Positions 24,171-35,500 of a stretch of DNA of 64,000 bases are shown here, piece by piece. The translations under genes and the position numbers were made by a program. This DNA comes from Sthenelais limicola (Eukaryota; Annelida; Polychaeta; Phyllodocida; Sigalionidae). The DNA lies in assembly GCA_942159475.1 (NCBI GenBank), contig OW804095.1, positions 56,944,773-57,008,772 of the forward strand, written 5' to 3'. The stretch's first letter is position 1; each line of letters opens with the position of its first letter. The notes beneath the pieces were generated by a model that made no database searches, was not told the origin of the DNA, and saw nothing but the letters and a program-made list of their open reading frames with translations.

Positions 24171-26313
24171 TATCTTCCGAAGAAACCCTTCTGGGAATGA
24201 TAGTAATATTTAATAAGGCACAGCACCAGAAAAGCTCCCGCAGGAGTCCCATTGCTTTAATGTTAACACTACGACCTGTTATCAACATTCGTTCAACCTG
24301 AGTATTGTCAGTAAAAACTTCAACCTTACTATCACGCAGGGAAGAACCCCAGCGATGAACCCCAGCTACTATCGGCCACAATTCCAATACATTGATATTT
24401 GCATTTAATAAGTCATCACATAAAGGAGCTGGGCAAAAATGTGAACAAGCACCAGTCCTACCTGACCAAGCACCAAAGAAAAAATCGTCTTCAAAAGTTG
24501 CACCGAAACCAGACAGAGAAGAATCAGTATATAAAACTAAGGACGGAGTTACATCCACTATCTGTTTCCTCCTGCCATTAAAAATGTGCAGGAAACTATT
24601 CCACCAATACAGATCTGTCTTGTAAATATCCGATAAATGTACTATACTTTTACCATGAGTAACACGCAGGAGGGAGTATAACCTACGGCAAAAGGTTCGA
24701 CCTCCCTTTACTAATACCGAACAGTGGGCTAATAGGCCCGTAAGCCTCTCCAAATCCTTACGTTTACATGTACCCTTACCCAGAAAAGAAGCCACCATAC
24801 TTTTGGTTCTAGCCAGCTTATCCTCCGGCAAACGCAACTGCATCCTCACCAGATCAATATCTACCCCCAAATACCTGGGAACATGGGAAGGGCTTACAGC
24901 TTTCTTATAGTTAATGAAGAAGCCAAGGTAACGTAAGACAGACATAAGGAGATGTTGTCGATCTAAACACTGAGAAAAGGTCCCGCCAGCTAGGAAAAAA
25001 TCATCTAAGTAATTTAGACATCGCACTCCCAATTTATCCATAACCCTTGAAACAAAGTCAGTAATAGAATTAAAAATAAAAGGGGCAGACTTGATGCCAA
25101 AACATAGGGAATTATCTTCGAAAACTGTGTCCGACTTCCCCACCCAGGGCCACCGAAAACCCAAGTACCTTCTATGTGGGGGATAAATACATATACTGCG
25201 ATAGGCATTAGTAATGTCAACTATAGCACCGAAACCACCCTTGCAGACTATATCAACTGCGTCATCTACTTTGACGAAAGAAAACTTCTCAGCGGTATCA
25301 TACATACAATCATTGACTGATATCAAAGGGCGGGAGCAGTCTGTAATCGGACGCAAACGACCGTCTGCGCGTGTAATAGCACCTAAAGCATGGATACAAT
25401 TGGGGTGACTTTTACTAATTGAAACCTTACCCTCTGCCAGCTCTTGTGCGACAGTCTTACACATCTGTAGCCTCATCGAAGGCTCCATAATTGAACTATA
25501 ATTAGGTAAATCGTAAAGAAGACAAGTGTCAGGGTCTACTATTCTAAAACCCCTGCAAATACCATTTAAAATAAAACTATTACTATCTAAATCATGACCA
25601 CATTGGTCTATAAAACAAGCGTACCGACAAGGTTTCATCTGAGTCGGGACCCAGTCGAGAAAGTAAATACAAGTACAAGTCCCGGCGTAACAACTATCTT
25701 TAAGGTGAAGATACTGGGAATCGTAAACTTTAACACTCTTAACATAATCACATGGCAAATAAGCCCTTCGATCATTAAGTTCACTATCCGTAGATGGGGT
25801 ACAAAAGCTCACATTAGGAAGAATTGTAGAAAAGGTATCGGTAATAATCACAGTAAGCCAACGATGGACGCCATGTTGGATACTAACATCCGGTTCGAGG
25901 TCAACTTCCTCTTCCGGTTCAACTATAGAACAACAACTACTATCGAAAAAATTAAATAAGTCCCTACTATTATCACTTGGGACGAAAGAGAAACCATTTG
26001 AATTCAAACTATTAAAACTATAAGTCGATGGACGAAATGGTAAATCATTCTCAAAAACACACTCGTGGACCGGAAGACCAGAATCCACTATACCAAGATG
26101 GCCGACATAGGTCGGAGAAAAAGATAAACAGCTTACTGACTTATCGAAATGTGGCAATAAAACAGCAGCAATACAATTTTCGACTACGGGGGAAGTTTCA
26201 GAACTATCAGACACCACTACAGGGTCTGGATTGCACGTACTATACTGTACACATGGAGATTGAAGGTAAGAATCACCATCAAAACAATGCGGAACTTCCC
26301 CCCGCGTTAAGAC
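24043..26313 (-). CDS. Ngaro reverse transcriptase-RNase H (pol), probably expressed by stop readthrough
   Basis: The frame has about 756 codons and is open directly after the UAG that ends gag. The RT core spans roughly residues 240-500 of the pol part, with DITNAYRSI, the LCFGIKSAPFIFN motif and the YLDD active site. RNase H follows, with acidic residues in LYTDSSLSGFGA, NVLELWP, VFTDNTQ and NVTADALSR. There is no ATG for roughly the first 240 codons, so independent initiation is unlikely and synthesis as a Gag-Pol fusion is the simpler reading. The frame is in phase with gag (both minus strand). No protease domain was recognised. The 3' end overlaps the recombinase frame by 128 nt. Confidence 0.93.
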   Translation of the reverse strand, partial: VLTRGEVPHCFDGDSYLQSPCVQYSTCNPDPVVVSDSSETSPVVENCIAAVLLPHFDKSVSCLSFSPTYVGHLGIVDSGLPVHECVFENDLPFRPSTYSFNSLNSNGFSFVPSDNSRDLFNFFDSSCCSIVEPEEEVDLEPDVSIQHGVHRWLTVIITDTFSTILPNVSFCTPSTDSELNDRRAYLPCDYVKSVKVYDSQYLHLKDSCYAGTCTCIYFLDWVPTQMKPCRYACFIDQCGHDLDSNSFILNGICRGFRIVDPDTCLLYDLPNYSSIMEPSMRLQMCKTVAQELAEGKVSISKSHPNCIHALGAITRADGRLRPITDCSRPLISVNDCMYDTAEKFSFVKVDDAVDIVCKGGFGAIVDITNAYRSICIYPPHRRYLGFRWPWVGKSDTVFEDNSLCFGIKSAPFIFNSITDFVSRVMDKLGVRCLNYLDDFFLAGGTFSQCLDRQHLLMSVLRYLGFFINYKKAVSPSHVPRYLGVDIDLVRMQLRLPEDKLARTKSMVASFLGKGTCKRKDLERLTGLLAHCSVLVKGGRTFCRRLYSLLRVTHGKSIVHLSDIYKTDLYWWNSFLHIFNGRRKQIVDVTPSLVLYTDSSLSGFGATFEDDFFFGAWSGRTGACSHFCPAPLCDDLLNANINVLELWPIVAGVHRWGSSLRDSKVEVFTDNTQVERMLITGRSVNIKAMGLLRELFWCCALLNITIIPRRVSSEDNVTADALSRVFCSKNGALGFGLPLMFNFCCISSISGAASEQV

Positions 26314-26316
26314 CTA
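26314..26316 (-). promoter_or_regulatory. In-frame UAG between Ngaro gag and pol (candidate readthrough codon)
   Basis: This is the only stop separating two in-phase open frames of 463 and about 756 codons. The context read on the minus strand is CAG GCA TAG GTC TTA ACG, so a G follows the stop, as at murine-leukaemia-type readthrough sites. Function is inferred. Confidence 0.7.
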
Positions 26317-27705
26317 TGCCTGGTTACCCTGAACCGCCGGGTTGTTGCGGCAGTTTTTCATTACGTGGGAGGTTCCAAAACAGGTCCCACAAACATGGGG
26401 GAATCTACAGTTCGATGACATACACTTGTCCCTATTGTGAGCCCAACAATATAAACGAGCATCTGATTTCGAATCTTTACCTTTCTTAGAGTTAGAGAAA
26501 CTTTGGGTCTTAGCCCTCGCGTACTCGGTTGAGAGGAAGCGCATGGCGAGACCCATGTCGCCGGCTGTATAAGCCTTTAGACCGGTCTCCCTTGCTTGCT
26601 CCCTCACACCTTCATCGTAGCGACAAATACCACTGGGCAAGTAAACCTTAGTGCTGGCCTTTTCGGCAAGAAAAATGCTGTGTTCGAGCATCCCCCTTAC
26701 ATTTTTACCTTTCTTTAGCATCTCCAAAGTCAAGGAGTCGTGGCAAAACCATAACCTCTCTATAGTCAGTGATTTAGTACGCTCCTCACGGGGCAGAAAT
26801 CTTTTCAATTTAAAAATTCTCTTACGTGCCGCGCCTTTACTTTTGTGCTTAGATACTCTCTTGGTTCTCTTTTTCTTGGTCACAGAAGAAAGTCCAGAAG
26901 AGGAGGAAGACGAAGACGAGACACTAGATGAGGAATCAGAAGAAGAGCTAGAGGTCCGCCTCCTACCACCCTTGGCTCCGTCAGAATTCTCGTCCGAGTT
27001 ACTGACCCGTCTATGCATCCTGTCCCCACCATTCGATCCTTTCGTCTCAGCGGATTTCTTAGGTCGTCTGCCAACGGGCACAGCGGATTTCTTAGAAGAA
27101 CGTGAAGCCCTTCTTGGGACAACAGGAGAGCTAGGGGCACTCTCTTCGGTACTAGAGTCAGGCTGACTGGATTCAGTAACAGGTGGGGGGACAAACTGGT
27201 TTTTCTGAGTCATAGAAGACAGCAATTTTTCTATGGAGTTTAACTTAGCAGTAGAGCTCGTTACGTCAACCTGCAGCTTTGACATGTTTTTCTGCAACCC
27301 CACAACCGAATGGTCCAATTGTGGTTCGTTCTCACCAGACAATAGCCTGCTACGGCCCCGGCCATAAGCAACTCTACTCGAAGCTCTACTCCTGCCAACA
27401 GCTAACTTGCCTGAAGGCACTCCAAAAGTGGACCGCCCAGGGTCCATAAAACCAGTCAAACCCCTACCTGTACCTCGTCCTCTACCTGCACTGCTATTTA
27501 AGGAACGCCAGTCACACATACCCAAACCGCTGCCAACGGGCGTCAGCGGCGGGGGAGGGCTCTCGTCGCAGTCGCTAGTCCTATAACCCACCTCTTCCTT
27601 GAATTGCTTGGCAAGAATATGACATTTCTTACCCGTGGGTGTGGTATGCTTGACACCACAGGCCCAACAAAAACGAACTTGTTTCTGTTTCTCTTTGTCA
27701 GACAT
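26317..27705 (-). CDS. Ngaro Gag-like protein
   Basis: The 463-residue protein starts at a true ATG (27703-27705) shortly after repeat A1. It has an N-terminal cysteine motif (CWACG near residue 13), a long Ser/Arg/Lys-rich low-complexity middle with a poly-serine tract around residues 245-270, and a helical region. Near the C-terminus is a cysteine/histidine-rich zinc knuckle cluster of the DIRS/Ngaro Gag type (CWAHNRDKC, then C-x5-H-x2-C-x2-C and H-x4-C). It presumably packages element RNA. It ends at UAG 26314-26316, in phase with pol. Confidence 0.88.
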
Positions 27706-27727
27706 GACAGTATGCCTAAGTCAACAC

Positions 27728-27888
27728 GAAAATTTCAGTAATGTACACAAGGTGTTGACCCGTCGAGGTATGAGAGGTGAGTGACAGAGCTCTGGTGACC
27801 CTCGCGAGACCGAGACCGTGGTGGGCTAGTCACGTGTCCCCTACCTTTACACGCATCTCACCCCACCTAGTGTGTTGCGAGATGGCGA
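27728..27888 (-). repeat. Ngaro split direct repeat A1 (5' end of element)
   Basis: 161 bp matching A2. It ends at GATGGCGA; beyond it the sequence changes to TTAATTATTGCTGAACAG, which is flanking foldback DNA. The element promoter should lie here. Confidence 0.92.
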
Positions 27889-29240
27889 ATTAATTATTGC
27901 TGAACAGTGATCATGCTTCTCCTATTCTTCCCCGGCTTGGGCGCCATTCCGCAGAACGTTTTGCTGTTCAGCAATGTTTCAAATATTAGCCATTTATGTA
28001 CATATCGCTATCCATAAAAAAGAAATCCTGTTCAGCCTTATACAGTTGCTGTTCAGCAGTACACAGGGCCGGGGTAGTTGCCTACCATGCCTACCTGGAT
28101 TTTATCTAGATGTCTGTCCTTAGGAAAACATTTCTGTGTCTTTTCATTACACCAAGACAACCTCTGTTCCATTTACAGTATACTAACGTCCTATCATGGA
28201 AATGGGTGGCTGTGTTAAATTATATGTAATTATTAAATTATGTAAATGAATGTTAAGCTTTTTCTGACTGGCTTTTCTTAAGGGAATTTAACAATGTCCG
28301 TTGTGCACAGGGGAGGTATAAAAGTATATGGAAGGACAAAGAATAATGACAATATACATAGGACAATGTGAGCGAAGTGAGAATAATGATAATATCTAAC
28401 TTATTAAGGGCGGGAAGACTTCAACAGAAAATAAAGAATCAAACTATTCCTAAAATGTTACTTTTTGGAAGGATGGGAGGAGTGCGGGTTGGGGGCTATC
28501 CCGCAGCTGAACAGGAAATAAAATTCCTAGTCCACACGCTTTTTCTATGGCCATTCTTACTTCTCTATTCCTGATCAGCATCCTAACCTTCCCGTATTAG
28601 AGTTATGGCGATATGTACGTAAATGACTTTCAAAGTATAAGGTTGAACAGGATTTTTGTTAGTCCATTTTAATGGATTGGGGATATGTACATAAATGGCT
28701 TGATATTCCTGAACAGGTGCTGGGTGGCATATCGGAAATTTGAAAGATTGCTGAACAGCAAAACGTTTTGCAGCATGGCGCCCAAGCCCGGGCAGAATAG
28801 GAAAAGCATGATGCTGTTCAGAAAATGGTCATGGCTGAACAGCAATTATAAAACTGTAAGGCTAGTAAATTTCTAAAAGGTGACTTTTGGGAAGAATAGG
28901 AAGAATGCGGGTTGGAGGCTATCCCGCAGCTGAACATGAAAAAAAATCCTAGTCTGCATGCTTTTTCTATGGCTATTCTTACTTTTTTATTCCTGATCAG
29001 CATGCTAGTCTTCCCGTTTTAGAGTAATGGGGATATGTACATAAATGGCTTTCCAGAGTATTTGCTAATCAGCAGAGCAGAAGCCTATCCCGGCCGTGGT
29101 AGGCTACTACCCCGGCCCTGTGTACTGCTGAACAGCAACTGTATAAGGCTGAACAGGATTTCTGCTAGTCATTTTTTACGGATTGGTGATATGTACATAA
29201 ATGGCTTTCCATAGTAATCTATGATGCTGGCAGACCGGCA
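27889..29240. repeat. GCTGAACAG-rich foldback repeat cluster
   Basis: The motif TGCTGAACAG or its complement CTGTTCAGCA occurs about a dozen times here (for example near 27899, 27962, 28049, 28507, 28750, 28832, 29127 and 29150). Larger blocks repeat in both orientations: 28449-28639 pairs with 22444-22633; 28870-29060 is a further copy; 27895-28090 is inverted relative to 28720-28850 and 29060-29230. No coding frame is supported. The Ngaro element appears to have entered this cluster. Confidence 0.8.
28449..28639. repeat. Foldback arm, right of the Ngaro element
   Basis: Inverted copy of 22444-22633, high identity over about 190 bp. Similar to the direct copy at 28870-29060, which is more diverged. 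Confidence 0.85.
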
Positions 29241-30146
29241 GGCGGGATGAACGCCCGATGGACGCTCAAACTCATTGCATTGCATCACAGCATCAGCCAT
29301 CATAACCAGAGACTCTCCATAAACAATTAGGGTCTCTGTCATAACTCAGTGGTCACTGCTGCCCAGTGAGCCAGCATTTATACTCGCCCGTGTTGCTCTA
29401 GACTAGCATGCTCTAGACTAGCATCAAGTCCCTCAGCCTATCAATTAGCCCACGTTGCTGGCCTTGATTGCTCTGCCTCTGAGGGCAAGGGGACGGATAC
29501 TTTGTCTACCTATCAATAAGATTATCAGCAGATAGTCTTAATGACTGAGCGAGAGCCTCAATCATGACTGGGCCTTGAATGGACTAAAGTTCCTCAGTCG
29601 AGGCTGTAGTGACTCCATTATGATAGCTTTAGGCCTAATTGTTTTTCATTTTTTTGTTTATGAAACAAACAAAAAATCCCCGAAAAAATCGAGACTTACA
29701 CAAGTCTAGTGTAGCCAATACCAGCAGTTTAAAGCTGGCCACTACTGACCAAGGCTATGGACTACTAATGGTAACAGCGCCAACGGGGCAGTAAACGGGG
29801 CTATTATTTTTTAGGGCAGTATGAGTGCTTCATCAAATTTTGACTCACTTAATGGGTGGGGGGATGAGGATCCAAGTCACTGAAAGAAGGGGGAAATGGG
29901 GATCCAAGTTGCTGCAACATTTAAGTGTCAGTAGGCTACCTACTGTCGGTGAGAGAGCTGGCAATACCAATTAATAGAACCGATAGTCGCCAGAAATAGA
30001 CAAAGCCAGGGCAGGGGATACTCATATATACTCCAAACAAGATGACTCAATCAACACCGAAGACAATCCCGTTTAAGTTTTTTAGAACCGTAATCAGCAT
30101 AGTGGCGCCTGTGCTGCTTTATTACCTACTCCTGGGTCTGAAAATC
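29241..30146. other. Non-coding region
   Basis: No gene is supported. The only clear structure is a tandem pair of the 15-mer TGCTCTAGACTAGCA at 29394-29423. Confidence 0.5.
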
Positions 30147-30219
30147 CAGGTCGGTTTGTTCTCTCCGAAGGGAAAGGTGCCGTCATATCTGGGGCGTAAC
30201 GCCCAACACTTTGCAGTCA
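30147..30219. repeat. 73-bp repeat, right copy of a direct pair
   Basis: Direct copy of 22321-22393 with very few mismatches. A short open frame that crosses it (30042-30281) has no family features and I do not call it a gene. Confidence 0.85.
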
Positions 30220-30969
30220 CAACTTCGTCTTCGGAGACGGTCCCAACAGCCTGCAGAAATAATGTCTCAATGCATCCCTAAACCCATCTGTCAGTCTGTA
30301 TATCCACGGAAACTTTGTTCTCTGGTGTCTAATGTTTGATTTGTCAGTAAAGTTTTACTCACCTTTCGGGGATGAAACCGGAAAATGACCGGGGCAAATT
30401 ACTGGTTGTACAGAGGAGTAGGCCTACGGTTAGTCACAAACGCAGGGTAAACAAGCTGTGGAATGGGTAGATTATGCTGATTGAGTGCTTTACTCCTTTA
30501 TACATAGATGGCAGCAGTGGCGTATGGGTTCTATCCTCCATTGACTGGTATTTTAGGGGCATTCTGATATTGATAACTTTGAGAACATTATGACTACTAT
30601 GACTGGATATGAGAATTATGTGTGTTTCATTTTAACAGGACAGATAATGTTTAATGCAAATCAAATAATATTATGAAGTTGATAATATTCGAAATATTTT
30701 AAAGTTAGGGACGAATAAAACTTACAGCACGGTCGCTTACAATTAAGTACATTCCAGCCTTTACTGGCCCATTATTAAATGTATAGGCCTACATGTGTAT
30801 GTGTACACCCACGTACTATATGAACATACATACATAATTAGCCTATATACTAAATTACAATACATGTATCTATAATGCACACATCTATGTATGCATACCA
30901 TGTAATGTTACATGTATGCACGCATCGTTTGTATACATGTGCACATACACATATTATATGTGTAACGTA

Positions 30970-31795
30970 TGGTGCCCTTATTCCGTCAGGTGTCCTAATT
31001 CCGTCATTTTTTTCCAACTGCTCCCACTCTTCCTACATTAAGGGCGGACATAGTAGGTGGATGTGTTTATAAAATATTATAGCAAGAATAGCATAGTATC
31101 GCGTATGAGGGGGACTATATTCTCCGAGTATGGCCGAAAACTACGAGGCCGTAGGCCGAGTTGTTTTTCGGCCATACAAGGAGAATATAGGCCGCCGAAG
31201 ACGCAATACTGTGCTATTCTTGCTTTTATTCCATGATTCTTAACTTAAAACAACTTTATTTGCATTAATTTCATCAAACTTTGTTGTCCCCCAAGTCTCG
31301 AACGGTCGTGACGTCACTGTACAATACAGGGAATTTATATTGTCCACCTTGTGAGCGGCAAGTATATCGATTATATTGTACGCTCATGGCCAAATCATGG
31401 AATAAAGCATATATTCTTTAATTTGGTTCATTTGCGAGGAATCTAACAATGAAATATCATTAAGAACAAACCCTTGAAAGATAGGTAATCACAAAACAAG
31501 AGAGGTTGCTGTCCCTCTGACATGGGAATACCCCATTTACCGAACAAATTTTGATGGCAAGGGAATGTGTCAGCCTCTTTCTTGTTTACTGTTCGAAATC
31601 TTCCATATCATCACTCAATAATGTAGATCAATGAGAGGAGCATTTATTCATTTTAATTATAAGCCTAGAAAAAAGTGATGGAATAAGGACCAGAAAAAGG
31701 GGGTCTTTGACGGCATTAGGACACCCAGTTCTTGGATTGGCCCTTATTCCGTCAGGGGTGCCCTTTTCCCGTCAGGGGGTGTCCTATTTCCGTCA
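30970..31795. repeat. Cluster of CCTTATTCCGTCA motifs at both ends of a foldback region
   Basis: Variants of CCTTATTCCGTCAGG occur at about 30976 and 30994 on the left and at about 31742, 31762 and 31783 on the right. Inverted forms (GACGGCATTAGGACACC, GATGGAATAAGG) lie at about 31711 and 31677. These look like the ends of a non-autonomous element that contains the foldback at 31081-31224. Confidence 0.55.
31081..31224. repeat. Foldback (long hairpin) element
   Basis: The arms AGCAAGAATAGCATAGTAT...CTATATTCTCC and their complements form an imperfect hairpin over about 144 bp. The centre is rich in ACGAGGCC/GGCCGAG. Confidence 0.85.
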
Positions 31796-32037
31796 CCAAG
31801 GACAATTGCAAATTTTAGTTGCAATAAACGCTAAGTTATCAATAGCCTAAGTACCTTATTCATGTTAATTAACAACATATGAGTGGAGGGACATGTAAAA
31901 AGAACTGTTCCATTTTTATCATGCAGAAGAATGTGAATAAGCACACATATATTTTCACTAGCATTACAGTTTTCATGAATTCAGTTGTTATTTTTCTTAT
32001 TTCCTCTCCTTAGGTCAGCGAAAATATCTTTCTCTTT
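31796..32037. other. Non-coding AT-rich spacer
   Basis: Nothing recognisable apart from AT-rich unique sequence leading into the CT-rich tract. Confidence 0.5.
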
Positions 32038-32337
32038 CTATGTCTCCATTAGCCTACTTTTCCAGTCTCTGCCCTCACCCCAGTCTCAATATTCGACTTT
32101 CTCTATCTGGTGACACTCGATCTCAGTCTCCCTCCCTGTCCCCCTCTATCTACACTTTCTCCCTCCCTGTCTCTCGCTATCTGAGACTCTGTCGTCTCTG
32201 TCGCCCACCATCTCTTTTTCTGATACACTCTATTGCTCTCCCTGTCTCTATATTGTTGACACTCTCTGTCTCTCTATATTTACATACTTTATCATCCCCC
32301 CTATCTCTGACACACTATCTCCCTCCCTATTTCTCTA
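32038..32337. repeat. CT-rich minisatellite, left part
   Basis: Degenerate repeats of CTCCCTCCCTGTCTCTCTAT and CTGACACTCT. The same sequence resumes at 36762 after the LTR element, so it was one tract split by the insertion. Confidence 0.85.
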
Positions 32338-32473
32338 TGTCGATAGTAATAACAGACTAGACAACTCAAGTGTAAGTTGAAGAGTGACTCTGCGAGTCTC
32401 TTTATTGAAGAGTTCCAAATACCAAGTTGGCGCACCTCACACTAGGTGGCGACGAGTCTTGAGTATCCAGACA
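32338..32473 (-). repeat. 3' LTR of the Gypsy-type element
   Basis: 136 bp, same length as the other LTR, with one mismatch. Confidence 0.93.
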
Positions 32474-32519
32474 TCATCCCCGTTCAACCTGTAATGGAGA
32501 GAGAAGATGAGTTGACATG

Positions 32520-35500
32520 TTATTCAGATTCTTCTATTAAACGTCTAGGAGCTGTAGACACCCTTGAGCTCCTCCTGACCTCTGATCGAGGATTACCCTC
32601 TACTTGTGGTTTACAATTAACTTGTACATTTGATTCACGAGGAGTTCTTTCTACCTGTGGTTTACAATTATTGTATACAGTTGGTTTACTATGATCTTCT
32701 TCCTCTCTGATTCTATTTTCTTCAAATTCATCATTCATCACCTCTACATTTGTTTTACAGGTTTCATTTGTTTTTAGAAGATGCCTTCTGTTCCTTCTTA
32801 AGTTAACACCATTCTCCGTAACAACCTCATATGACCTGTCAGCCAACCTGCAAGTAACGTTACCCTTCACCCCCCAATTTTTGTCTCGGATTCTTACTGT
32901 GTCCTGTTCCTTTAAAGGAGGCAAGTCCTTCGCAGAGTTATTATACTCATTTGTTTTTACCTTGTCCTGAGCTCCCTCTGGACCAACACTTTCAGTAAAT
33001 ACTTTTACATTCGAAAATACCGATCTAATCCGCCTTCCCATCAGTAGTTCAGCTGGCGATTTGCCACACTCCATTGGCGCAGCCCTTAGAGTTAGTATCG
33101 CCCTGTAAGGGTCTTCACCGTCCTCGTTTGCCCTACTCAACAAGTTTTTTACTACCCCCACTGCTCTTTCGGCCTTGCCGTTTGACTGAGGAAATCTGGG
33201 TGAGGACGTTCGGTGATTAAACCCATAACTCTTAGCAAAATCTTGGAACACTTTGCCACTAAACTGTGGCCCGTTGTCGCTCACAAATACTTCTGGCACT
33301 CCATGTCTAGCAAAAATGGACTTTAAATGTTCTATAACCTCGTCTGTGCTCATACCCCGCAACCTTGCAATTTCCGGGTAATTGCTGTGATAATCTACTA
33401 CCAGTAAATAGTTCTGGTTATTCCAGAAAAATAAGTCTGCGGCAACTTTCTGCCATGGTCCCCATTTTGTGTCATCTTTCATGTATGTTTCTTTTTGTTG
33501 ATTGGCCCTATATTTCAAACAAGTTGGGCAATTTAGTACCTGATTTTCTATGTCATTATTCATACGCGGCCAGTACATGACTTCTCTGGCTAGTCTACGT
33601 TGTTTCTCAATACCTAGATGACCAGTGTGTAACCTCTTTAACATTTCTTGACGCATGCTCACTGGCATGACAATGCGGTCACCTTTGAACAAAACTCCGT
33701 TAATTACAGCAAGTTCGTCTTTGAAAGTGGCGTAAGCTGGACAGGCTCCAGTTTTCCATCCATCTAGTATACACAATTTGACAGCACATAACATCTCATC
33801 GTTATCAGTCTCCCTCGCGATTTTTTCTAGTTGTTCGCGAGAGGCTGGAATGCTTGAATAAACCATGTCTACCTGAGCTTTAATTTCTTCTTCGGTACAA
33901 TATGAGAGGCTTACCTCAGCAATCTTGGCCCGTGACAGCGTATCTGCCAGATACAAAAATTTACCTGGGGACCATTCTAACGTGACATCATACATTTGCA
34001 ATTTTAACATCAATCTTTGCAACCTCGGAGACATATCGTGCATTGGCTTCTCTGAGAGCGGGACTAACGGTTTGTGGTCCGTCTCTAAAATAACATTACG
34101 AAGCCCATATATGAAGTTATGAAACTTCTTACAACCGTAAACTAGGCCCAGCGCCTCCTTTTCTATTTGGGCATACCTACATTCGCTCTTATTCAGAGAT
34201 CTTGCCCCGTACGCTACTGGCTTCCAGTTTTCACCATGTAACTGTAGGAGCACGGCCCCGATCCCATCACGGGAAGCATCCGTGGAGACCTTGGTCTTCT
34301 TGTTAACATCAAAATATGCTAGGACAGGTTTTGTTGATAGCACTTGTTTTATACCCTCCCACTCATTTTGATGGGCTTCTGTCCATAACCAATCGACCTT
34401 GTTACAAAGTAGTTTTCTAATGTGTGTACAGTTCGCTGCTAGGTGTGGTACAAATCTCCCCACAAAATTTACGCAGCCTAATACCCTTTGGACATCTTCC
34501 TTGCAGACCGGATCTGCCATTTTAAGAATTGCTGCTATTCTGTCATCCGATGGACGAACACCCTCTCTGTCTAGGGATTCCCCCCAAAAAATTACCTTTG
34601 ACTGACCTATTTCGCATTTTTCCCAATTCATCATCAAGTTGTGACTTACAATTTTTTCCTTTACCGCGGCGAGCCTAGTATCATGCTCTTCTTTGTTGGA
34701 ACCCCAAACCAAGATATCATCAATATAAGTACGTACACCTTGACAACCCTCGAAAATATATGCCATACTCCGGTGGAATATTTCAGGGGCACTACACAAC
34801 CCATATGGTAAACGTTTATACATGTATCTACCGAAAGGCGTAGAAAAAGTTGTACATTTTTGAGATTCCTCGCTTAGCTTCACCTGCCAAAACGCCTGTG
34901 TGGCGTCCAATTTGCTAAATACTGTGGCACCTTGCAACTCACCGAATATTTCATCTCTTGTGGGCAGTTGAAAATGCTCTCGTTTAATTGCTTTGTTAAG
35001 ATCTTTTGGATCCAGACATACACGCAGCGATCCATTAGGTTTTTTAACCACCACCATTGAATTCACCCATTCAGTGGGTTCTGTTACCATTTCAATAACC
35101 CCTAGCTTTTCCATGCGTTGTAATTCATTTTGTAATTGACCCTTGATTGCTAATGGTACGCGTCTTGGAGGATTAACTACAGGCCTGGCATTTTCGTTAA
35201 GTTTTATGTCGTACACGACTGGAATAGCCGACAATTCAGATTTCCCATGCTCAGGTACAAAACATTGGTCTAACTCGTAAACAGCTTTCTCCTCCTTGAT
35301 GTTCTGAACACCTACACCTTTACATGTGACCTCATTGACTTCATTCTTTTCGAAAATTCTTTTGATTAACCCAAGTTTCTCACAGGTGTCTCCACCCAAC
35401 AGGCTTGAACCGTCACAAACTATGAAGACTACCGGAATTGTTCTTTTAAACACCTGAACTCTAAGAATGATTCCACCTTTTACAGCAATTTCACGGTCAT

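Larger units (their letters stand above)
22672..27888 (-). mobile_element. Complete Ngaro-type (DIRS order) tyrosine-recombinase retrotransposon, 5217 bp
   Basis: The element encodes Gag, reverse transcriptase with RNase H, and a tyrosine recombinase on the minus strand. Instead of LTRs it carries split direct repeats in the order A1 (27728-27888), ORFs, B1 (22946-23032), A2 (22785-22945), B2 (22672-22758). The A copies are 161 bp and the B copies 87 bp, and I saw no differences within either pair. In the known family, such repeats allow a circular intermediate that is inserted by the recombinase, without target duplication. There is no methyltransferase domain between RNase H and recombinase, which favours Ngaro over DIRS1 or PAT. 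All frames are long and open, so the copy may be recent and possibly functional. Confidence 0.93.

Noticed and set aside
26651..27166. 171-codon plus-strand open frame
   Set aside because: Complement of the Ser/Arg-rich part of Ngaro gag; acidic low-complexity shadow.
30042..30281. 79-codon plus-strand open frame with a hydrophobic stretch
   Set aside because: Half of it is the 73-bp dispersed repeat; no start or family support.
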